NCBI RefSeq assembly: GCF_001598215.1
Contig: NZ_BCXJ01000003.1
Location: forward strand, 558,001 to 622,000
Length of the DNA: 64,000 nucleotides
Origin: Shouchella clausii
Lineage (GTDB): Bacteria; Bacillota; Bacilli; Bacillales; Bacillaceae_D
Direction: 5' to 3'
Shown piece after piece: positions 8,398 to 17,825 of the stretch. The position numbers were made by a program, and so were the translations under genes. The notes beneath the pieces were generated by a model, which was given only the letters and a program-made list of their open reading frames with translations, searched no databases and was not told the DNA's origin. Position 1 is the first letter of the stretch. Every line of letters starts with the position of its first letter.

Positions 8398-10005
8398 TTA
8401 AAGACGACTTTGATTAAACAGTTCCTTCCGCAAAGCACGTTTTAGAAATTTGCCGACCGATGTTTTCGGCAATGCCTCCATGAATACGACGTCGTCAGGC
8501 AGCCACCATTTGGCAAACTGCGGTTTCAAATGGTCGATCATTTCTTCTTTTGTCGCCTGTTTGTCTTTTTTTAATACAACGCAAGCGACTGGGCGTTCCT
8601 GCCACTTATCATGGGGCACAGCGACCACTGCTGCTTCTAGTACAGCTTCGTGAGACATAATCGCATTTTCCAAATCAACGGAAGAAATCCATTCCCCGCC
8701 ACTCTTGATTAAATCCTTCGTACGATCAACGATTTTAATTGCTCCCTCCTCGTCAATCGTGACTACATCTCCAGTATGGAACCACCCGTCTTTGAATGCT
8801 TCTGTACTCCGTTCATCGTGAAAATAACGGTCGGCAACCCAAGGGCCTCGGATGAGCAGCTCGCCCATTTCTTCTCCATTCCAAGGGATCTCCCCATTGG
8901 CGTTCACGCCTTTGATATCGATTAACGGCACGGCCATTCCTTGCTTTGCCTTCGCTTGATATCGCTCGTCTTTGCCCCACTTTTTCTGATGGCTTTTTAA
9001 ACGGGAAAACGATACGAGCGGGGCCGTTTCCGTTAAGCCATAGGCATGGTAAAACGGGACGTTTAACTTACGTTCAAAGCGCTCGATCATGCTTTGCGGT
9101 GCAGCGGAACCCCCACAAATGACAGCACGCAAGCTGCTCAAATCATAATGACGATGTTCAAGCACTTGCAAGAGGCCGAGCCAGACAGTCGGCACACCAC
9201 CGGTAAAGGTAACCCGTTCTTTTTCGATCAACTCGGCAAGGAGCTGAGGGGTAAAGGCTGGACCTGGCAACACTTGTGTTGCTCCATAGAACGTGGCACT
9301 AAACGGCAAGCCCCAAGCATTCACATGAAACATTGGCACAACGGGCATGCACACATCGTTTTCGCTAATGGCCGTCGTGTCTACATGCCCCTGGACTAAA
9401 CTATGAAGGACAATGCCGCGATGGGAATACTCTACCCCTTTAGGCATCCCTGTTGTTGCCGATGTATAACACATAGCTGCCTGTTCATTTTCATCAATGT
9501 CATCGTAAAACGAAAAGCGGTCATCCCCCTCTGCAAGCAACGCTTCATAAGAATAGAGCGGTTCCAGTGTGGACGAGGGCAACTGATCTTTGTCAGTCAT
9601 CACTACAAACGAATGCACCGTCTCTAGTTGCGGCCTAATCGCTTCTACGAGCGGCAGCACATCTTCATCAATCAACAAAATCTGGTCACTTGCATGGTTA
9701 ATCACAAAGGCGAGATGATCAGGCGGCAAACGCATATTAATCATGTGGAGAACGCTCCCTATACCAGGCGCAGCAAAATAGGCTTCCAAATGGCGGTGGT
9801 GGTTCCAAGCGATCGTCCCCACCCGTTCTCCTCGTTTTAACCCTAGTTTCGTCAGTGCGCTTGCAAGTGCTCTTGTGCGTTTGCCGATTTCTGCATACGT
9901 ATACCGGTAGATGTTGTCATGCGTCCGCGATACCACTGTTTTGTCCGGAAAATAGCGCTCTGCCCGTTCCAGCATCGACGAAATCGTTAAAGGCGTGTTC
10001 ATCAT
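8398..10005 (-). CDS. AlkK-like medium/long-chain fatty-acid--CoA ligase
   Basis: A 535-residue ANL enzyme. The P-loop is YTSATTGMPKGVEYSH (Ala replaces the usual Gly after YTS). FHVNAWGLP is typical of AlkK/medium-chain ligases. YGLTETAPLV is motif A5, and GWFHTGDV and DRTKDLIKSGGEWIS complete the core. The conserved C-terminal lysine is in KTSVGKFLKRAL. AGGAGG is 8 bases before ATG 10005. A cre and a short palindrome sit just upstream, so expression is probably under CcpA and perhaps an acyl-CoA-responsive repressor. Confidence 0.88.
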   Translation of the reverse strand: MMNTPLTISSMLERAERYFPDKTVVSRTHDNIYRYTYAEIGKRTRALASALTKLGLKRGERVGTIAWNHHRHLEAYFAAPGIGSVLHMINMRLPPDHLAFVINHASDQILLIDEDVLPLVEAIRPQLETVHSFVVMTDKDQLPSSTLEPLYSYEALLAEGDDRFSFYDDIDENEQAAMCYTSATTGMPKGVEYSHRGIVLHSLVQGHVDTTAISENDVCMPVVPMFHVNAWGLPFSATFYGATQVLPGPAFTPQLLAELIEKERVTFTGGVPTVWLGLLQVLEHRHYDLSSLRAVICGGSAAPQSMIERFERKLNVPFYHAYGLTETAPLVSFSRLKSHQKKWGKDERYQAKAKQGMAVPLIDIKGVNANGEIPWNGEEMGELLIRGPWVADRYFHDERSTEAFKDGWFHTGDVVTIDEEGAIKIVDRTKDLIKSGGEWISSVDLENAIMSHEAVLEAAVVAVPHDKWQERPVACVVLKKDKQATKEEMIDHLKPQFAKWWLPDDVVFMEALPKTSVGKFLKRALRKELFNQSRL

Positions 10006-10032
10006 CGGCAATTCCTCCTAAACGATTATAAG

Positions 10033-10048
10033 ATGAGGTATTACTCAT
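10033..10048. promoter_or_regulatory. Short palindrome upstream of the AlkK-like gene, possible operator
   Basis: ATGAGGTATTACTCAT has arms ATGAG/CTCAT and lies 28 bases upstream of the start codon. It loosely recalls the TGA-TA-TCA core of Bacillus FadR sites, but with shorter arms. This is a weak assignment. Confidence 0.3.
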
Positions 10049-10050
10049 TT

Positions 10051-10064
10051 TTAAAGCGCTTACA
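10051..10064. promoter_or_regulatory. cre (CcpA site) of the AlkK-like ligase gene
   Basis: On the minus strand TGTAAGCGCTTTAA matches the cre consensus TGWAANCGNTNWCA at 13 of 14 positions. It lies about 45 bases upstream of the start codon, a position suited to repression at or near the promoter. Confidence 0.55.
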
Positions 10065-10330
10065 TTAATATGACCATACTTGATTTTTCTATCAAAAGCA
10101 ATCTGTTTGATATATAGGTTCATGTCGTTTTTACGGCATGAACTTAAAATTATGAGACATGTAAATGGACTGAGAACGTTTAGTCATCAAGAATCCCACC
10201 CGTCATACTGTGAGTCATGGGAGTCTCAACCACTCTGACAAGAAATAAACCTGTTTTTGCAAAAAACTATTCGTTTTCTCCTTCCACTATGTATGGTATT
10301 GTGACAAAAAAGGCCTTTGATTTTGCGTAA
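10065..10330. other. Intergenic stretch, nothing further recognised
   Basis: Together with the neighbouring cre and terminator this makes a gene-free region of about 450 bases (10006-10455). Only short imperfect repeats were noticed. Confidence 0.4.
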
Positions 10331-10368
10331 TAAAAAAAGACAAATGGAAGCCTTGTTCCACTGTCTTT
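10331..10368 (-). terminator. Terminator of the first sugar ABC operon
   Basis: On the minus strand the arms AAAGACA and TGTCTTT (plus inner TGGAA/TTCCA) are followed by a run of T residues (10332-10338 read in reverse). It lies about 90 bases after the stop codon at 10456. Confidence 0.75.
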
Positions 10369-10455
10369 ATGATACTTCCTTAAGCCATCTTTCTTTTCAC
10401 GTTTACTTGAATATCGGCAAAGGCGGTTCCAATCTTTGAATGTTATGAGTTTCGT

Positions 10456-11520
10456 TTAGGCATGTACGGCCAGTCGTTCATGCCGTTCATTAGCGCTTAC
10501 CTCAACCCGATTGCCAGCTTCATCAAAAAGGTGAAGATGCTCCGGAGGAATCGAGAGATCGACTTTTTGCCCCGTTGTATAAGATTCTGTCCCTGCCACA
10601 ACTTGGATAATGACGCCTTTGATGGAGAGGTAATGGACATAGCGTGAACCAATGTATTCCCTGCGAACATATTCCCCATGAAGGACACACGCTTCTGGCA
10701 GCTTCTTAAACATAATGTGCTCGGGCCTTACACCCATTTCTGCAACGCCCGGAATCATCGCCCTGTCAGCAAATGCATCGGCTGGCAGCATATTCATTGG
10801 CGGCGTGCCGATAAAAGTGGCGACAAAACGTGTTTTAGGCGTTTCGTAAATGTCTTCAGGCGTCCCAATTTGTTGGATAACACCGCCGTTCATGACGGCG
10901 ATCCGCTGCCCAATTGTCATTGCTTCTAATTGGTCGTGCGTGACATAGACCATCGTTTGTTTTAAGCGGTTATGAAGTTCAATTAAGTCATTGCGAGCGG
11001 ACACACGCAAGAGCGCATCAAGATTGGACAACGGTTCATCCAACAGGAAAAACGGTGCTTGTTTGACGACCGCTCGGGCAAGGGCAACCCGTTGTCGTTG
11101 TCCACCTGACAGTTCGGCAGGTTTGCGCCCTAAATACGCCTTTAACTCGACCAATCCGGCGGCATATTCAACTGCTTCGCGTATGTCTTGCTTTTTCTTT
11201 TTGCGAATCGTGAGCGAAAAAGCGATGTTATCAAACACGGTCATATGGGGATAAAGGGCATAGTTTTGGAAAACCATTGCCACATTGCGATCGGCAACGT
11301 CAACCCCTGTCATCGCTTGCCCGCCCATTAAAATCGTGCCTGACGTAGGTTGTTCCAGCCCCGCGATCAGTCGTAACAATGTCGACTTACCGCACCCAGA
11401 AGGCCCTAGAAGAACAAGGCGTTCACCACTGTTAATCATTAAATCCATTGGCGGAATGACATTTGTCTGCCCAAAGTTTTTCTCTACTTGTGTAAACACA
11501 ATGCTTTTATCTTCTTTCAT
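10456..11520 (-). CDS. Sugar ABC importer ATPase, MsmX/UgpC type
   Basis: A 354-residue ATPase that powers carbohydrate uptake. It carries Walker A GPSGCGKST (about residues 39-47), Q-loop VFQNYALYPHM, signature LSGGQRQRVALARA, Walker B FFLLDEP, the D-loop and the switch His in VTHDQLEAMT. A C-terminal OB/TOBE regulatory domain follows, as in MalK, MsmX and UgpC. The start at MKEDK is set by GGGGTGAAG just upstream, and the gene begins only 2 bases after the permease gene ends. It is the last gene of a five-gene operon. It may also serve the second ABC importer in this window (33146-36395), which has no ATPase. Confidence 0.9.
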   Translation of the reverse strand: MKEDKSIVFTQVEKNFGQTNVIPPMDLMINSGERLVLLGPSGCGKSTLLRLIAGLEQPTSGTILMGGQAMTGVDVADRNVAMVFQNYALYPHMTVFDNIAFSLTIRKKKKQDIREAVEYAAGLVELKAYLGRKPAELSGGQRQRVALARAVVKQAPFFLLDEPLSNLDALLRVSARNDLIELHNRLKQTMVYVTHDQLEAMTIGQRIAVMNGGVIQQIGTPEDIYETPKTRFVATFIGTPPMNMLPADAFADRAMIPGVAEMGVRPEHIMFKKLPEACVLHGEYVRREYIGSRYVHYLSIKGVIIQVVAGTESYTTGQKVDLSIPPEHLHLFDEAGNRVEVSANERHERLAVHA

Positions 11521-11522
11521 CG

Positions 11523-12332
11523 CTACTTCACCCCTGTATGCAAAAAGCTGCTCATAATATGTCGCTGCAACAACAAATACACAGCGAGAGGCGGAACGGA
11601 CGCAAGAAATGCGACAGCCATCATCGGCCCCCACGATGTGCCCCCTTCTGCACTTATAAACTCTTGCAAAGCAAGAGGCATCGTCATCAAGTCGTTGTCG
11701 TTAATCATTAATAAAGGCCATAAATATTCGTTCCATGTCGTAATAAAAAAGAGAATGCCTAAAGCAATCACCGAGGGCTTAACCGATGGGAATAAGATTT
11801 TCCAAAGCCTGCGCCAATCCCCTGCCCCGTCCACACGAGCAGACTCAATCAGGCTGGCAGGGACTGACCGAAACGATTGCCTTAACAGGAAAACGCCAAT
11901 CCCATTTGCGATTTGTGGCAATATTAAACCGAAATAGGTGTTTACAAGCTCTAGATCACTTAAAAGAATATAGTTTGGCAGCATCGTCACTTGAATAGGG
12001 ATGAAGATGCTCGCAATGACCAAGTAAAAGCAAAACTCTCTTCCTCGGAATTGAAATTGAGTAAACCCGTAAGCAGCAAGGATGCTAGTGAACAGTTGTA
12101 TCAATGTGACCACTGTTGCCACGAAGAAAGAGTTGCCCATATAGCGTAAAATCGGGATCGACTCCCACACTTGGCTAAAATGGTCTAATGTAGGCGGAAT
12201 CGGCAACAATTGCAAACCGCCTGCAAACAATTGGCTAGTTTCAAGAAAAGCGGTTGCTGCCATCGTCAGAACCGGAAAAAAACTAAGTATCAGGCAAATC
12301 GCCAGCAACAGATGCCATCCGTTAACTTTCAT
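11523..12332 (-). CDS. Carbohydrate ABC importer permease, MalG type
   Basis: A 269-residue inner-membrane protein with six predicted helices. The EAA loop (ASLIESARVDGAGDWRRLW) contacts the ATPase. The start MKVNGW is preferred because GGAGGG lies 6 bases upstream. The gene overlaps the end of the partner permease gene by 11 bases. It forms the heterodimeric channel with the product of 12322-13224. Confidence 0.9.
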   Translation of the reverse strand: MKVNGWHLLLAICLILSFFPVLTMAATAFLETSQLFAGGLQLLPIPPTLDHFSQVWESIPILRYMGNSFFVATVVTLIQLFTSILAAYGFTQFQFRGREFCFYLVIASIFIPIQVTMLPNYILLSDLELVNTYFGLILPQIANGIGVFLLRQSFRSVPASLIESARVDGAGDWRRLWKILFPSVKPSVIALGILFFITTWNEYLWPLLMINDNDLMTMPLALQEFISAEGGTSWGPMMAVAFLASVPPLAVYLLLQRHIMSSFLHTGVK

Positions 12333-13224
12333 AATGGACCCTCCGATCAAGCACTTTAGCCTGAAGCAAAATGATCAGAACAAAAAACAAAAACGTTAGC
12401 ACAGCAGTCGCTGACCCAAGTCCTGTACGAAAGAACTGGAACCCATACTGATACGTCAAGAACACCAAATTGCTGGTTGATTGGTCTGGGCCGCCATTGG
12501 TTAGCATTTGAATCGGCACAAAAGCAAATTGGATGCCCATTACTGTCGTTAACACAAAAACAAACAAAATCGTTGGTCCTGTTAGCGGAAAAACAATCCG
12601 GCGCAACATGCCAAGTTTGCTTTTCATCCCTTCTACACGGGCCGATTCCTTCACTTCTTCAGGGACACTTAAGATTCCAGCAAGCAACACGATAAAATGA
12701 TAGCCAAACGTATTCCAGGCAACAACAAGCGTAATCGCAAACAGTGCCCAATTTGTATCATTTAGCCAGTTGACATCGGGAAGTTGAAAGAAACGGAGAA
12801 TTTCATTCACTGAGCCAATCAATGGATTGTATAGCCATAAGAAGATGACAGACGCAACAGCAAGGGACAGTACGTGCGGTACAAAGAGAGCACCTCGATA
12901 GAAATGTTGCCACCGTCCTGAAACTTGCGTTATTCCGTAGGCGGTCATGTAAGGAACGAACAAGATTAGGACGAGCAGCATGCCCATGTACCACAGCGTA
13001 TTCGCTGCAGCGTTTAAAAACTCGCGATTTGAAAACAATTCGACGTAATTGTCTAAGCCGACCCATGTTTTGGTTGGACTAACCATATTCCATTCTAAAA
13101 AGCTCCAATAAATCGAGCGAGCAAGGGGAACGAAAATAAAGAGAACAATTGGCAGCATCGCAGGAGCAATAAACAAAAGCGGCTTTATCCGCTGCAGCCA
13201 ACCGCTTGCTGGTTTGATCTTCAT
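12322..13224 (-). CDS. Carbohydrate ABC importer permease, MalF/UgpA type
   Basis: A 300-residue permease with six membrane segments, a periplasmic loop after the first helix (ENR-type WVGLDNYVELF) and the EAA loop VPEEVKESARVEGMKSKLG. The length fits the short MalF/UgpA type seen in Gram-positives. Its ATG overlaps the stop of the isomerase-like gene (ATGA), so translation is coupled. It pairs with the 11523-12332 product. Confidence 0.9.
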   Translation of the reverse strand: MKIKPASGWLQRIKPLLFIAPAMLPIVLFIFVPLARSIYWSFLEWNMVSPTKTWVGLDNYVELFSNREFLNAAANTLWYMGMLLVLILFVPYMTAYGITQVSGRWQHFYRGALFVPHVLSLAVASVIFLWLYNPLIGSVNEILRFFQLPDVNWLNDTNWALFAITLVVAWNTFGYHFIVLLAGILSVPEEVKESARVEGMKSKLGMLRRIVFPLTGPTILFVFVLTTVMGIQFAFVPIQMLTNGGPDQSTSNLVFLTYQYGFQFFRTGLGSATAVLTFLFFVLIILLQAKVLDRRVHYES

Positions 13225-14018
13225 ACGGTTATCTTCCCAACCACTTTTCCTTCTTGTAAAAGCTCGTTGCCGTGGCGCTTCAACACTTCTAGTGAAGCAG
13301 ACTCGTCATACTCCAAGATCAATCGCAGAGAGTGGGCTTGCTCGGCAATGGCCTGCCAAATTTCATTCCAGCGTGTCACCCCTGCGCCAATTGGCAAATG
13401 CAAGTCGTTTTCGCCATCATTATCATGCAAATGAAGGGCAGACAGCCTTGTCCCAAGCGCTTCAATAACATTTGCTATCTGCCAATTGTTAATTGTGGCA
13501 TGGCCGATATCAAGCAATGCTTGAATCGTCGGAATTTCCTCGAACAATTGGACAAATTCCCGTTCATCAAACAGCATCTTATCGTGAAAACCGACATTCT
13601 CAACCAATAGCATGATGCCATTTTGTTCAGCGATATCACCGAGCTGTTTTATGTAGTGCTTGGATAAAGCTTGTGCTTCTTCTCGATGAAACAAAGGCAT
13701 GTTGTATAAATGAGTGTGGAGCACAGCATGGCTCGCAAATGTAGAAGCCCATTCTAAATACATACGGTACGCTTCAAATGAGTAGGCCGCATATTGAGGG
13801 AATTGGACAGAGGCCAAATTTAATTCCCAAATTGGCAAGTGGACGCCAATGTCTCCTGCAAATGAAGCAAACCGCTCTTTCTCTTGATTCCAATCGGTAT
13901 GGCCATGCCAATGGGGGCCGTCTGTCGAGATTTCAATTCCGCCCTCCCAATCCTGTAAGAAAGCTGGGGCCTCGACAATTTTTTTCATAAAAGGAAGCAA
14001 GTTGATATATACACTCAT
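13221..14018 (-). CDS. Sugar phosphate isomerase/epimerase-like TIM-barrel protein
   Basis: A 265-residue member of the xylose isomerase-like (AP_endonuc_2) superfamily. Metal-ligand type residues are visible in LLVENVG, LLDIGHATIN, ALHLHDNDG and RLILEYDES, which follow the E-D/H-H-E order of these enzymes. It lies between the binding-protein and permease genes of a sugar importer, so it probably isomerises or epimerises the imported sugar or its derivative. The substrate is unknown. It has GAGAGGCGG before ATG and a 4-base overlap with the next gene. Confidence 0.75.
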   Translation of the reverse strand: MSVYINLLPFMKKIVEAPAFLQDWEGGIEISTDGPHWHGHTDWNQEKERFASFAGDIGVHLPIWELNLASVQFPQYAAYSFEAYRMYLEWASTFASHAVLHTHLYNMPLFHREEAQALSKHYIKQLGDIAEQNGIMLLVENVGFHDKMLFDEREFVQLFEEIPTIQALLDIGHATINNWQIANVIEALGTRLSALHLHDNDGENDLHLPIGAGVTRWNEIWQAIAEQAHSLRLILEYDESASLEVLKRHGNELLQEGKVVGKITV

Positions 14019-14036
14019 TGCATGTCCGCCTCTCGC

Positions 14037-15335
14037 TTATTGGATATATCCATTGATTTTTGATTCTGTCTCTTTCAAAACCGATTCCGGATCGCCACCA
14101 TCAAAAATCTGATCTCTTGCATCTAGAATCGCTTGCTCTGCCTGCAAACCATTTGCACCTGGAAAGTTGATCCAAGGGACAATCGATTCCATTTGCCGAT
14201 TAGCGGTTTGCATGATTGGATTCTCGTCAAAAAAAGGACCTAACGTATCTGGATCTTCTGCCAGTCCCGTGATCGGCGGCAAATAACCAGTCCCTTCAAC
14301 CCAAATTTTCATTGCTTCTGGGCTTGATAAATACTTCATAAATTCCCACGCCGCTGCCTGTTTCTCTGGATCCTGTGAAAATGAGAACAGCGCATTCCCG
14401 CCAGCAGCCACTTGGCGCTCTTTATCCCCAAAGGTTGGAATTTCCACTGAACGCAAATCAAAGTTGCTTTGTTCTTCAATCGCAGCACGGCGGCCCACAG
14501 TTGTCATCATCATCCCGACTTTTCCTGTTGCAAATGCCTGTATGCCTTCTTCCCACGTCACATGGAGGGCATGCTCATCTTCAATCATGCGCCCAAGCAT
14601 ATCAAACACTTCTACACTTTCTGGGGAACCAATGGTTGATACAACTTCGTCGCCACTAAAATCGAGGAAATCCCCGCCATTTGAACGAACAAGCGAATAC
14701 TCCGCCCAGCTATCTGGCGGTTGCTGGACATAGAGTCCGTACTCCCCTGTATTTTCCTTTACCATCTTGGCCATTTCCTGCATTTCATCCCATGTTTGCG
14801 GAAGCTCGTCTACATTCCAGCCAGCTTCTTTTAGCAAATCTGCATTGACATACATAATCGGATTGCTTAAGGCGTAAGGCAATCCAGCCAATGTTTCTTT
14901 ATCGTTGGAATACCCAAGCGCTTTAATATTGTCGAGATAAGATTGATTTAAAAACGCTTCCCCCTCTTCATCATTGGCCGCTAGTTCGGACACAGGGACA
15001 TAAGGCACGTTTTGGTCGACATAAGCTATGTAGTTGTAGCCAATTTGCGCGACATCTGGTGGATTGCCTCCACTTAACGCCGCCTGGGCATTTTGCAACA
15101 GCCCTTGATAATTGCCAGGCTGAAAAGATTCCTTCACTTCAATCCGATCTTGGGAAGCATTAAACTGTTCGACCAGCTCTTTAATCGCTTTGCCACCCCA
15201 GTCTTCGTTATTTACATGCCAATACTCAATCGTTACTTTCTCTTCACTCGTTGCTGCACCTTCCGTACTGCCACAAGCTGCTAAAACAGTGACCGTGCCT
15301 AGTGTCGATAACAAGGCTGCATGCTTCTTCCACAC
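14037..15335 (-). CDS. Sugar ABC importer substrate-binding lipoprotein
   Basis: A 432-residue family 1 solute-binding protein. The signal peptide ends at the lipobox VLAAC (Cys21), so it is anchored to the outer face of the membrane. The mature part starts with EKVTIEYWHVNNEDWGG and contains the hinge and ligand-lobe pattern of UgpB/MalE proteins (SGGNPPDVAQIG, AFATGKVGMMMT). It starts at GTG after AAGGGGTGAAG. It is the first gene of the importer operon, usual for the most highly expressed component. The ligand is unknown; the sequence is closest in style to UgpB-like proteins. Confidence 0.88.
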   Translation of the reverse strand: MWKKHAALLSTLGTVTVLAACGSTEGAATSEEKVTIEYWHVNNEDWGGKAIKELVEQFNASQDRIEVKESFQPGNYQGLLQNAQAALSGGNPPDVAQIGYNYIAYVDQNVPYVPVSELAANDEEGEAFLNQSYLDNIKALGYSNDKETLAGLPYALSNPIMYVNADLLKEAGWNVDELPQTWDEMQEMAKMVKENTGEYGLYVQQPPDSWAEYSLVRSNGGDFLDFSGDEVVSTIGSPESVEVFDMLGRMIEDEHALHVTWEEGIQAFATGKVGMMMTTVGRRAAIEEQSNFDLRSVEIPTFGDKERQVAAGGNALFSFSQDPEKQAAAWEFMKYLSSPEAMKIWVEGTGYLPPITGLAEDPDTLGPFFDENPIMQTANRQMESIVPWINFPGANGLQAEQAILDARDQIFDGGDPESVLKETESKINGYIQ

Positions 15336-15419
15336 AGTCTCTTCACCCCTTTATTGGTTAAATACATGTCCAGTATAAAGAGGGGCTATTAATTCCTAAT
15401 GAGAGATAAGCAAACATTT

Positions 15420-15436
15420 TGTAAAACGTTTGTAAA
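15420..15436. promoter_or_regulatory. LacI-type palindrome upstream of the importer operon
   Basis: TGTAAAACGTTTGTAAA contains the central AACGTT typical of LacI/CcpA-family sites and lies about 85 bases before the GTG start. The outer positions do not match a standard cre well, so a dedicated LacI-type regulator is as likely. Confidence 0.4.
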
Positions 15437-15448
15437 GGAAGGGGACAA

Positions 15449-15484
15449 AAAATAAAAAAAGACAAAGAGCCACTGCCCTTTGTC
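15449..15484 (-). terminator. Terminator of the ectABC operon
   Basis: On the minus strand GACAAAG (15478-15484) pairs with CTTTGTC (15461-15467) and is followed by TTTTTTTATTTTTT. It lies 22 bases after the ectC stop. Confidence 0.8.
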
Positions 15485-15505
15485 GATTTCAATCTTTGCC
15501 CTGCT

Positions 15506-15910
15506 CTATGAGTTTAAAGGCTTCACATGTTCTGGAAGAGGATAGGCACCGTCTTCGTCATGAACTTCTTCGCCTGTAACCGGTGGATTAAACACACAGA
15601 CCATGCGCATATCCGTCTTCGCCCGCAGTAAATGCTCATCATTTTTGTCGAGCACATAACATTCGTATTGCTTGACTGGCCATACTTTGCCATCTTTAAT
15701 AGTTTCAACTTCGCCTTCCCCTTCAATTACGTAAACCGATTCAAGATGGTATTTGTACCAAAGATGCGTTTCTGTACCAGCTTTAATTTGCGTGTCATGC
15801 AATGAATAACCCATACCGTCTGCCTCGACAACGATGCGCTGGCTCCTCCAATTGCCGCCGTCTACATCCCGGTTTGTGCCAATAATGTCTGCCAGTTTAA
15901 CTACTTTCAT
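15506..15910 (-). CDS. ectC: L-ectoine synthase
   Basis: A 134-residue cupin that closes N-gamma-acetyl-diaminobutyrate to ectoine, the last step of synthesis of this compatible solute. It has the full usual length (about 130) and the conserved start [16 protein letters not shown]. The metal-site region is EGEGEVE to [10 protein letters not shown], and the motif [14 protein letters not shown] is at the C-terminus. GGAGGAGAG precedes the ATG. It is the third gene of ectABC. No ectD (hydroxylase) is nearby, so ectoine rather than hydroxyectoine is the expected product from this locus. Confidence 0.97.
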   Translation of the reverse strand: MKVVKLADIIGTNRDVDGGNWRSQRIVVEADGMGYSLHDTQIKAGTETHLWYKYHLESVYVIEGEGEVETIKDGKVWPVKQYECYVLDKNDEHLLRAKTDMRMVCVFNPPVTGEEVHDEDGAYPLPEHVKPLNS

Positions 15911-15946
15911 TTTCTCTCCTCCAATGATTAAGTAACTAACGCTTGT

Positions 15947-17227
15947 TTAAGTTGTGACAGGCTCTTTTACGCCAAGGACGGCGCGTACGCTTTCTTCTAT
16001 AATGGCAAAGCCTCTTTCTAAGTCCTCATCTGAAATGGTGAGCGGTGGGAACAGCTTAAAGACTTCATCTTCTGGGCCGGCCGTTTCCATGATTAAGCCG
16101 CGCTTAAATGCTTCAGCCGCCACTTTTCCAGCTAGGCCGTCTACTTTTGAACCGATTCCAGCCATAAAGCCCCTTCCTTTTACACAACCATTCATTTCTG
16201 GATATGAATCAACGAGCTTCGTTAAAAAGGCATGGATTTTCTTTGACTTGTCTTTAATCGCTTGTTCAAACGATGGGTCTTCCCAGTAGGACAATGCTGC
16301 TGTTGCTGTAATAAAGGCATGGTTGTTTCCACGGAATGTGCCATTATGCTCGCCCGGAGCCCAAATATCAAGTTCAGGTTTGAAAAGGGTGAGTGCTAAT
16401 GGCAATCCATATCCGCCAATTGATTTAGACAGGCAGACAATGTCAGGCGTAATGCCTGCTTCCTCAAAGCTAAAAAACGTTCCTGTGCGTCCAATTCCCG
16501 CCTGGACGTCATCGATAATCATTAAAATGTCGTATTTCTTGCAAATGCGCTCTAATTGCTGTAACCATTCCATACGTGCGGCATTAATGCCGCCCTCTCC
16601 TTGAACAGTTTCGAGAATGACGGCCGCCGGAATGTCTACTCCAGAGCCGTTGTCACGTAAAAACTGTTCGAGATAGCGAAGTGTATCGACTTCTTCTTCT
16701 CCAAATTTGTCATACGGCATCGTTACAACATTAGTCAAAGGGATGCCCGCCCCTTTTCGTTTAGAAGCATTCCCTGTTACCGAAAGCGACCCAATCGTCA
16801 TCCCGTGGAAGCCATTTGTAAAGCTGATGATTTCTGTTCTCCCTGTCACCTTGCGAGCCAGCTTCAAGGCTGATTCAACTGTATTTGTGCCTGTTGGACC
16901 AGGAAACATCACTTTGTAATTGAGCTTTCGTGGTTTTAAAATCACTTCGTTGAATTTTTTTAGGAATGCTGCTTTTGGCTTTGTGGCCATATCGAGTGAA
17001 TGGGTGATTCCGTCATCGGCAATATAATCGATAAGAGCACGCTTCATTTTTTCATCATTGTGGCCATAATTGAGCGCCCCTGCTCCAGAAAAGAAGTCGA
17101 TGTATTCCGTCCCGTCCTCATCCCACATTTTCCAGCCTTTTGCCTTCGTGAAAACAGCCGGGAAGCTGCGGCAGTAACTACGCACTTCTGATTCCAATTC
17201 ATTGAAAATGCTCATTGTTTCATTCAC
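15947..17227 (-). CDS. ectB: L-2,4-diaminobutyrate aminotransferase
   Basis: A class III PLP aminotransferase that makes 2,4-diaminobutyrate from aspartate semialdehyde and glutamate, the first step of ectoine synthesis. It has [15 protein letters not shown] near the N-terminus, the cofactor motif [26 protein letters not shown] and the PLP lysine in [15 protein letters not shown] at 17227 (11 bases after AAGGAGG) gives 426 residues, the usual EctB size. An ATG at 17248 lacks a ribosome binding site. It lies between ectA and ectC. Confidence 0.95.
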   Translation of the reverse strand: MNETMSIFNELESEVRSYCRSFPAVFTKAKGWKMWDEDGTEYIDFFSGAGALNYGHNDEKMKRALIDYIADDGITHSLDMATKPKAAFLKKFNEVILKPRKLNYKVMFPGPTGTNTVESALKLARKVTGRTEIISFTNGFHGMTIGSLSVTGNASKRKGAGIPLTNVVTMPYDKFGEEEVDTLRYLEQFLRDNGSGVDIPAAVILETVQGEGGINAARMEWLQQLERICKKYDILMIIDDVQAGIGRTGTFFSFEEAGITPDIVCLSKSIGGYGLPLALTLFKPELDIWAPGEHNGTFRGNNHAFITATAALSYWEDPSFEQAIKDKSKKIHAFLTKLVDSYPEMNGCVKGRGFMAGIGSKVDGLAGKVAAEAFKRGLIMETAGPEDEVFKLFPPLTISDEDLERGFAIIEESVRAVLGVKEPVTT

Positions 17228-17256
17228 TGTCGGTTGTTCCTCCTTCATTTATTCGT

Positions 17257-17751
17257 TCAAGAACGAAGTGGTCCAATGCGAAACGTGTTTTCTTGTTCAT
17301 GGCTATCTCCAGGAAATAAATGTTCCGAAAAACAACTAGACACTTGGCAGTCTGTTTGATGGATTCGGGCTAATTTCCTGAATAACGCTTGCGAAGCTTT
17401 GTTTGAAGGTGTTACCGTTGCTTCCACGTAACGGATATCCTTGCATGCCTCTCGCTCAATCAGCTTATTGATCAAGTCAAGGCCGAGCCCTCGCCCCCGT
17501 TGGGACGCCGCTACCCCGATTTGCCAAATAAACAACGTATCTTGCTGTTTAGGAGGAATAAAAGCGGTAATAAATCCTACTACTTCATCTCCGTCTTTTG
17601 CCACAATACACGTATCGTCAAAATATTCGCACATCATAATGTACTTGTAGGACGAGTTTGTATCGAGCGAAGACGATTTCGCCAGTTGCCACATTGCTGC
17701 GCCATCTTCCACGGTTGGCTTTGTTAACGTTAGTACTGGTGTCTGGACCAT
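17257..17751 (-). CDS. ectA: Diaminobutyrate acetyltransferase
   Basis: A GNAT N-acetyltransferase that acetylates 2,4-diaminobutyrate, the second step of ectoine synthesis. The acetyl-CoA-binding motif is QIGVAASQRGRGLGLDLI, and ATVTPSNKASQALFRKL is characteristic of EctA. ATG 17751 is chosen because AAGGAGG lies 5 bases upstream and because the SigB-type promoter would place the RNA start near 17794, next to a longer possible start. The product is 164 residues. It is the first gene of ectABC. Confidence 0.95.
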   Translation of the reverse strand: MVQTPVLTLTKPTVEDGAAMWQLAKSSSLDTNSSYKYIMMCEYFDDTCIVAKDGDEVVGFITAFIPPKQQDTLFIWQIGVAASQRGRGLGLDLINKLIEREACKDIRYVEATVTPSNKASQALFRKLARIHQTDCQVSSCFSEHLFPGDSHEQENTFRIGPLRS

Positions 17752-17800
17752 AACAGCCTCCTTTTCGTTTATCATTTCGTTTTTGCCAGACACTGTTTCC

Positions 17801-17825
17801 TTACCCGTCTCTCATCATTCTAAAC
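17801..17825 (-). promoter_or_regulatory. SigB-type promoter of ectABC
   Basis: On the minus strand GTTTAG (17820-17825) and GGGTAA (17801-17806) are separated by 13 bases. This is one mismatch from the general-stress consensus GTTTAA-N12/14-GGGTAA. It is about 50 bases before the ectA start codon, which suits osmotic or general stress induction. Confidence 0.6.

Noticed and set aside
15420-15436. Classic cre before the first sugar importer
   Set aside because: The centre AACGTT fits, but the outer TG and CA positions do not, so it is listed only as a LacI-type palindrome.
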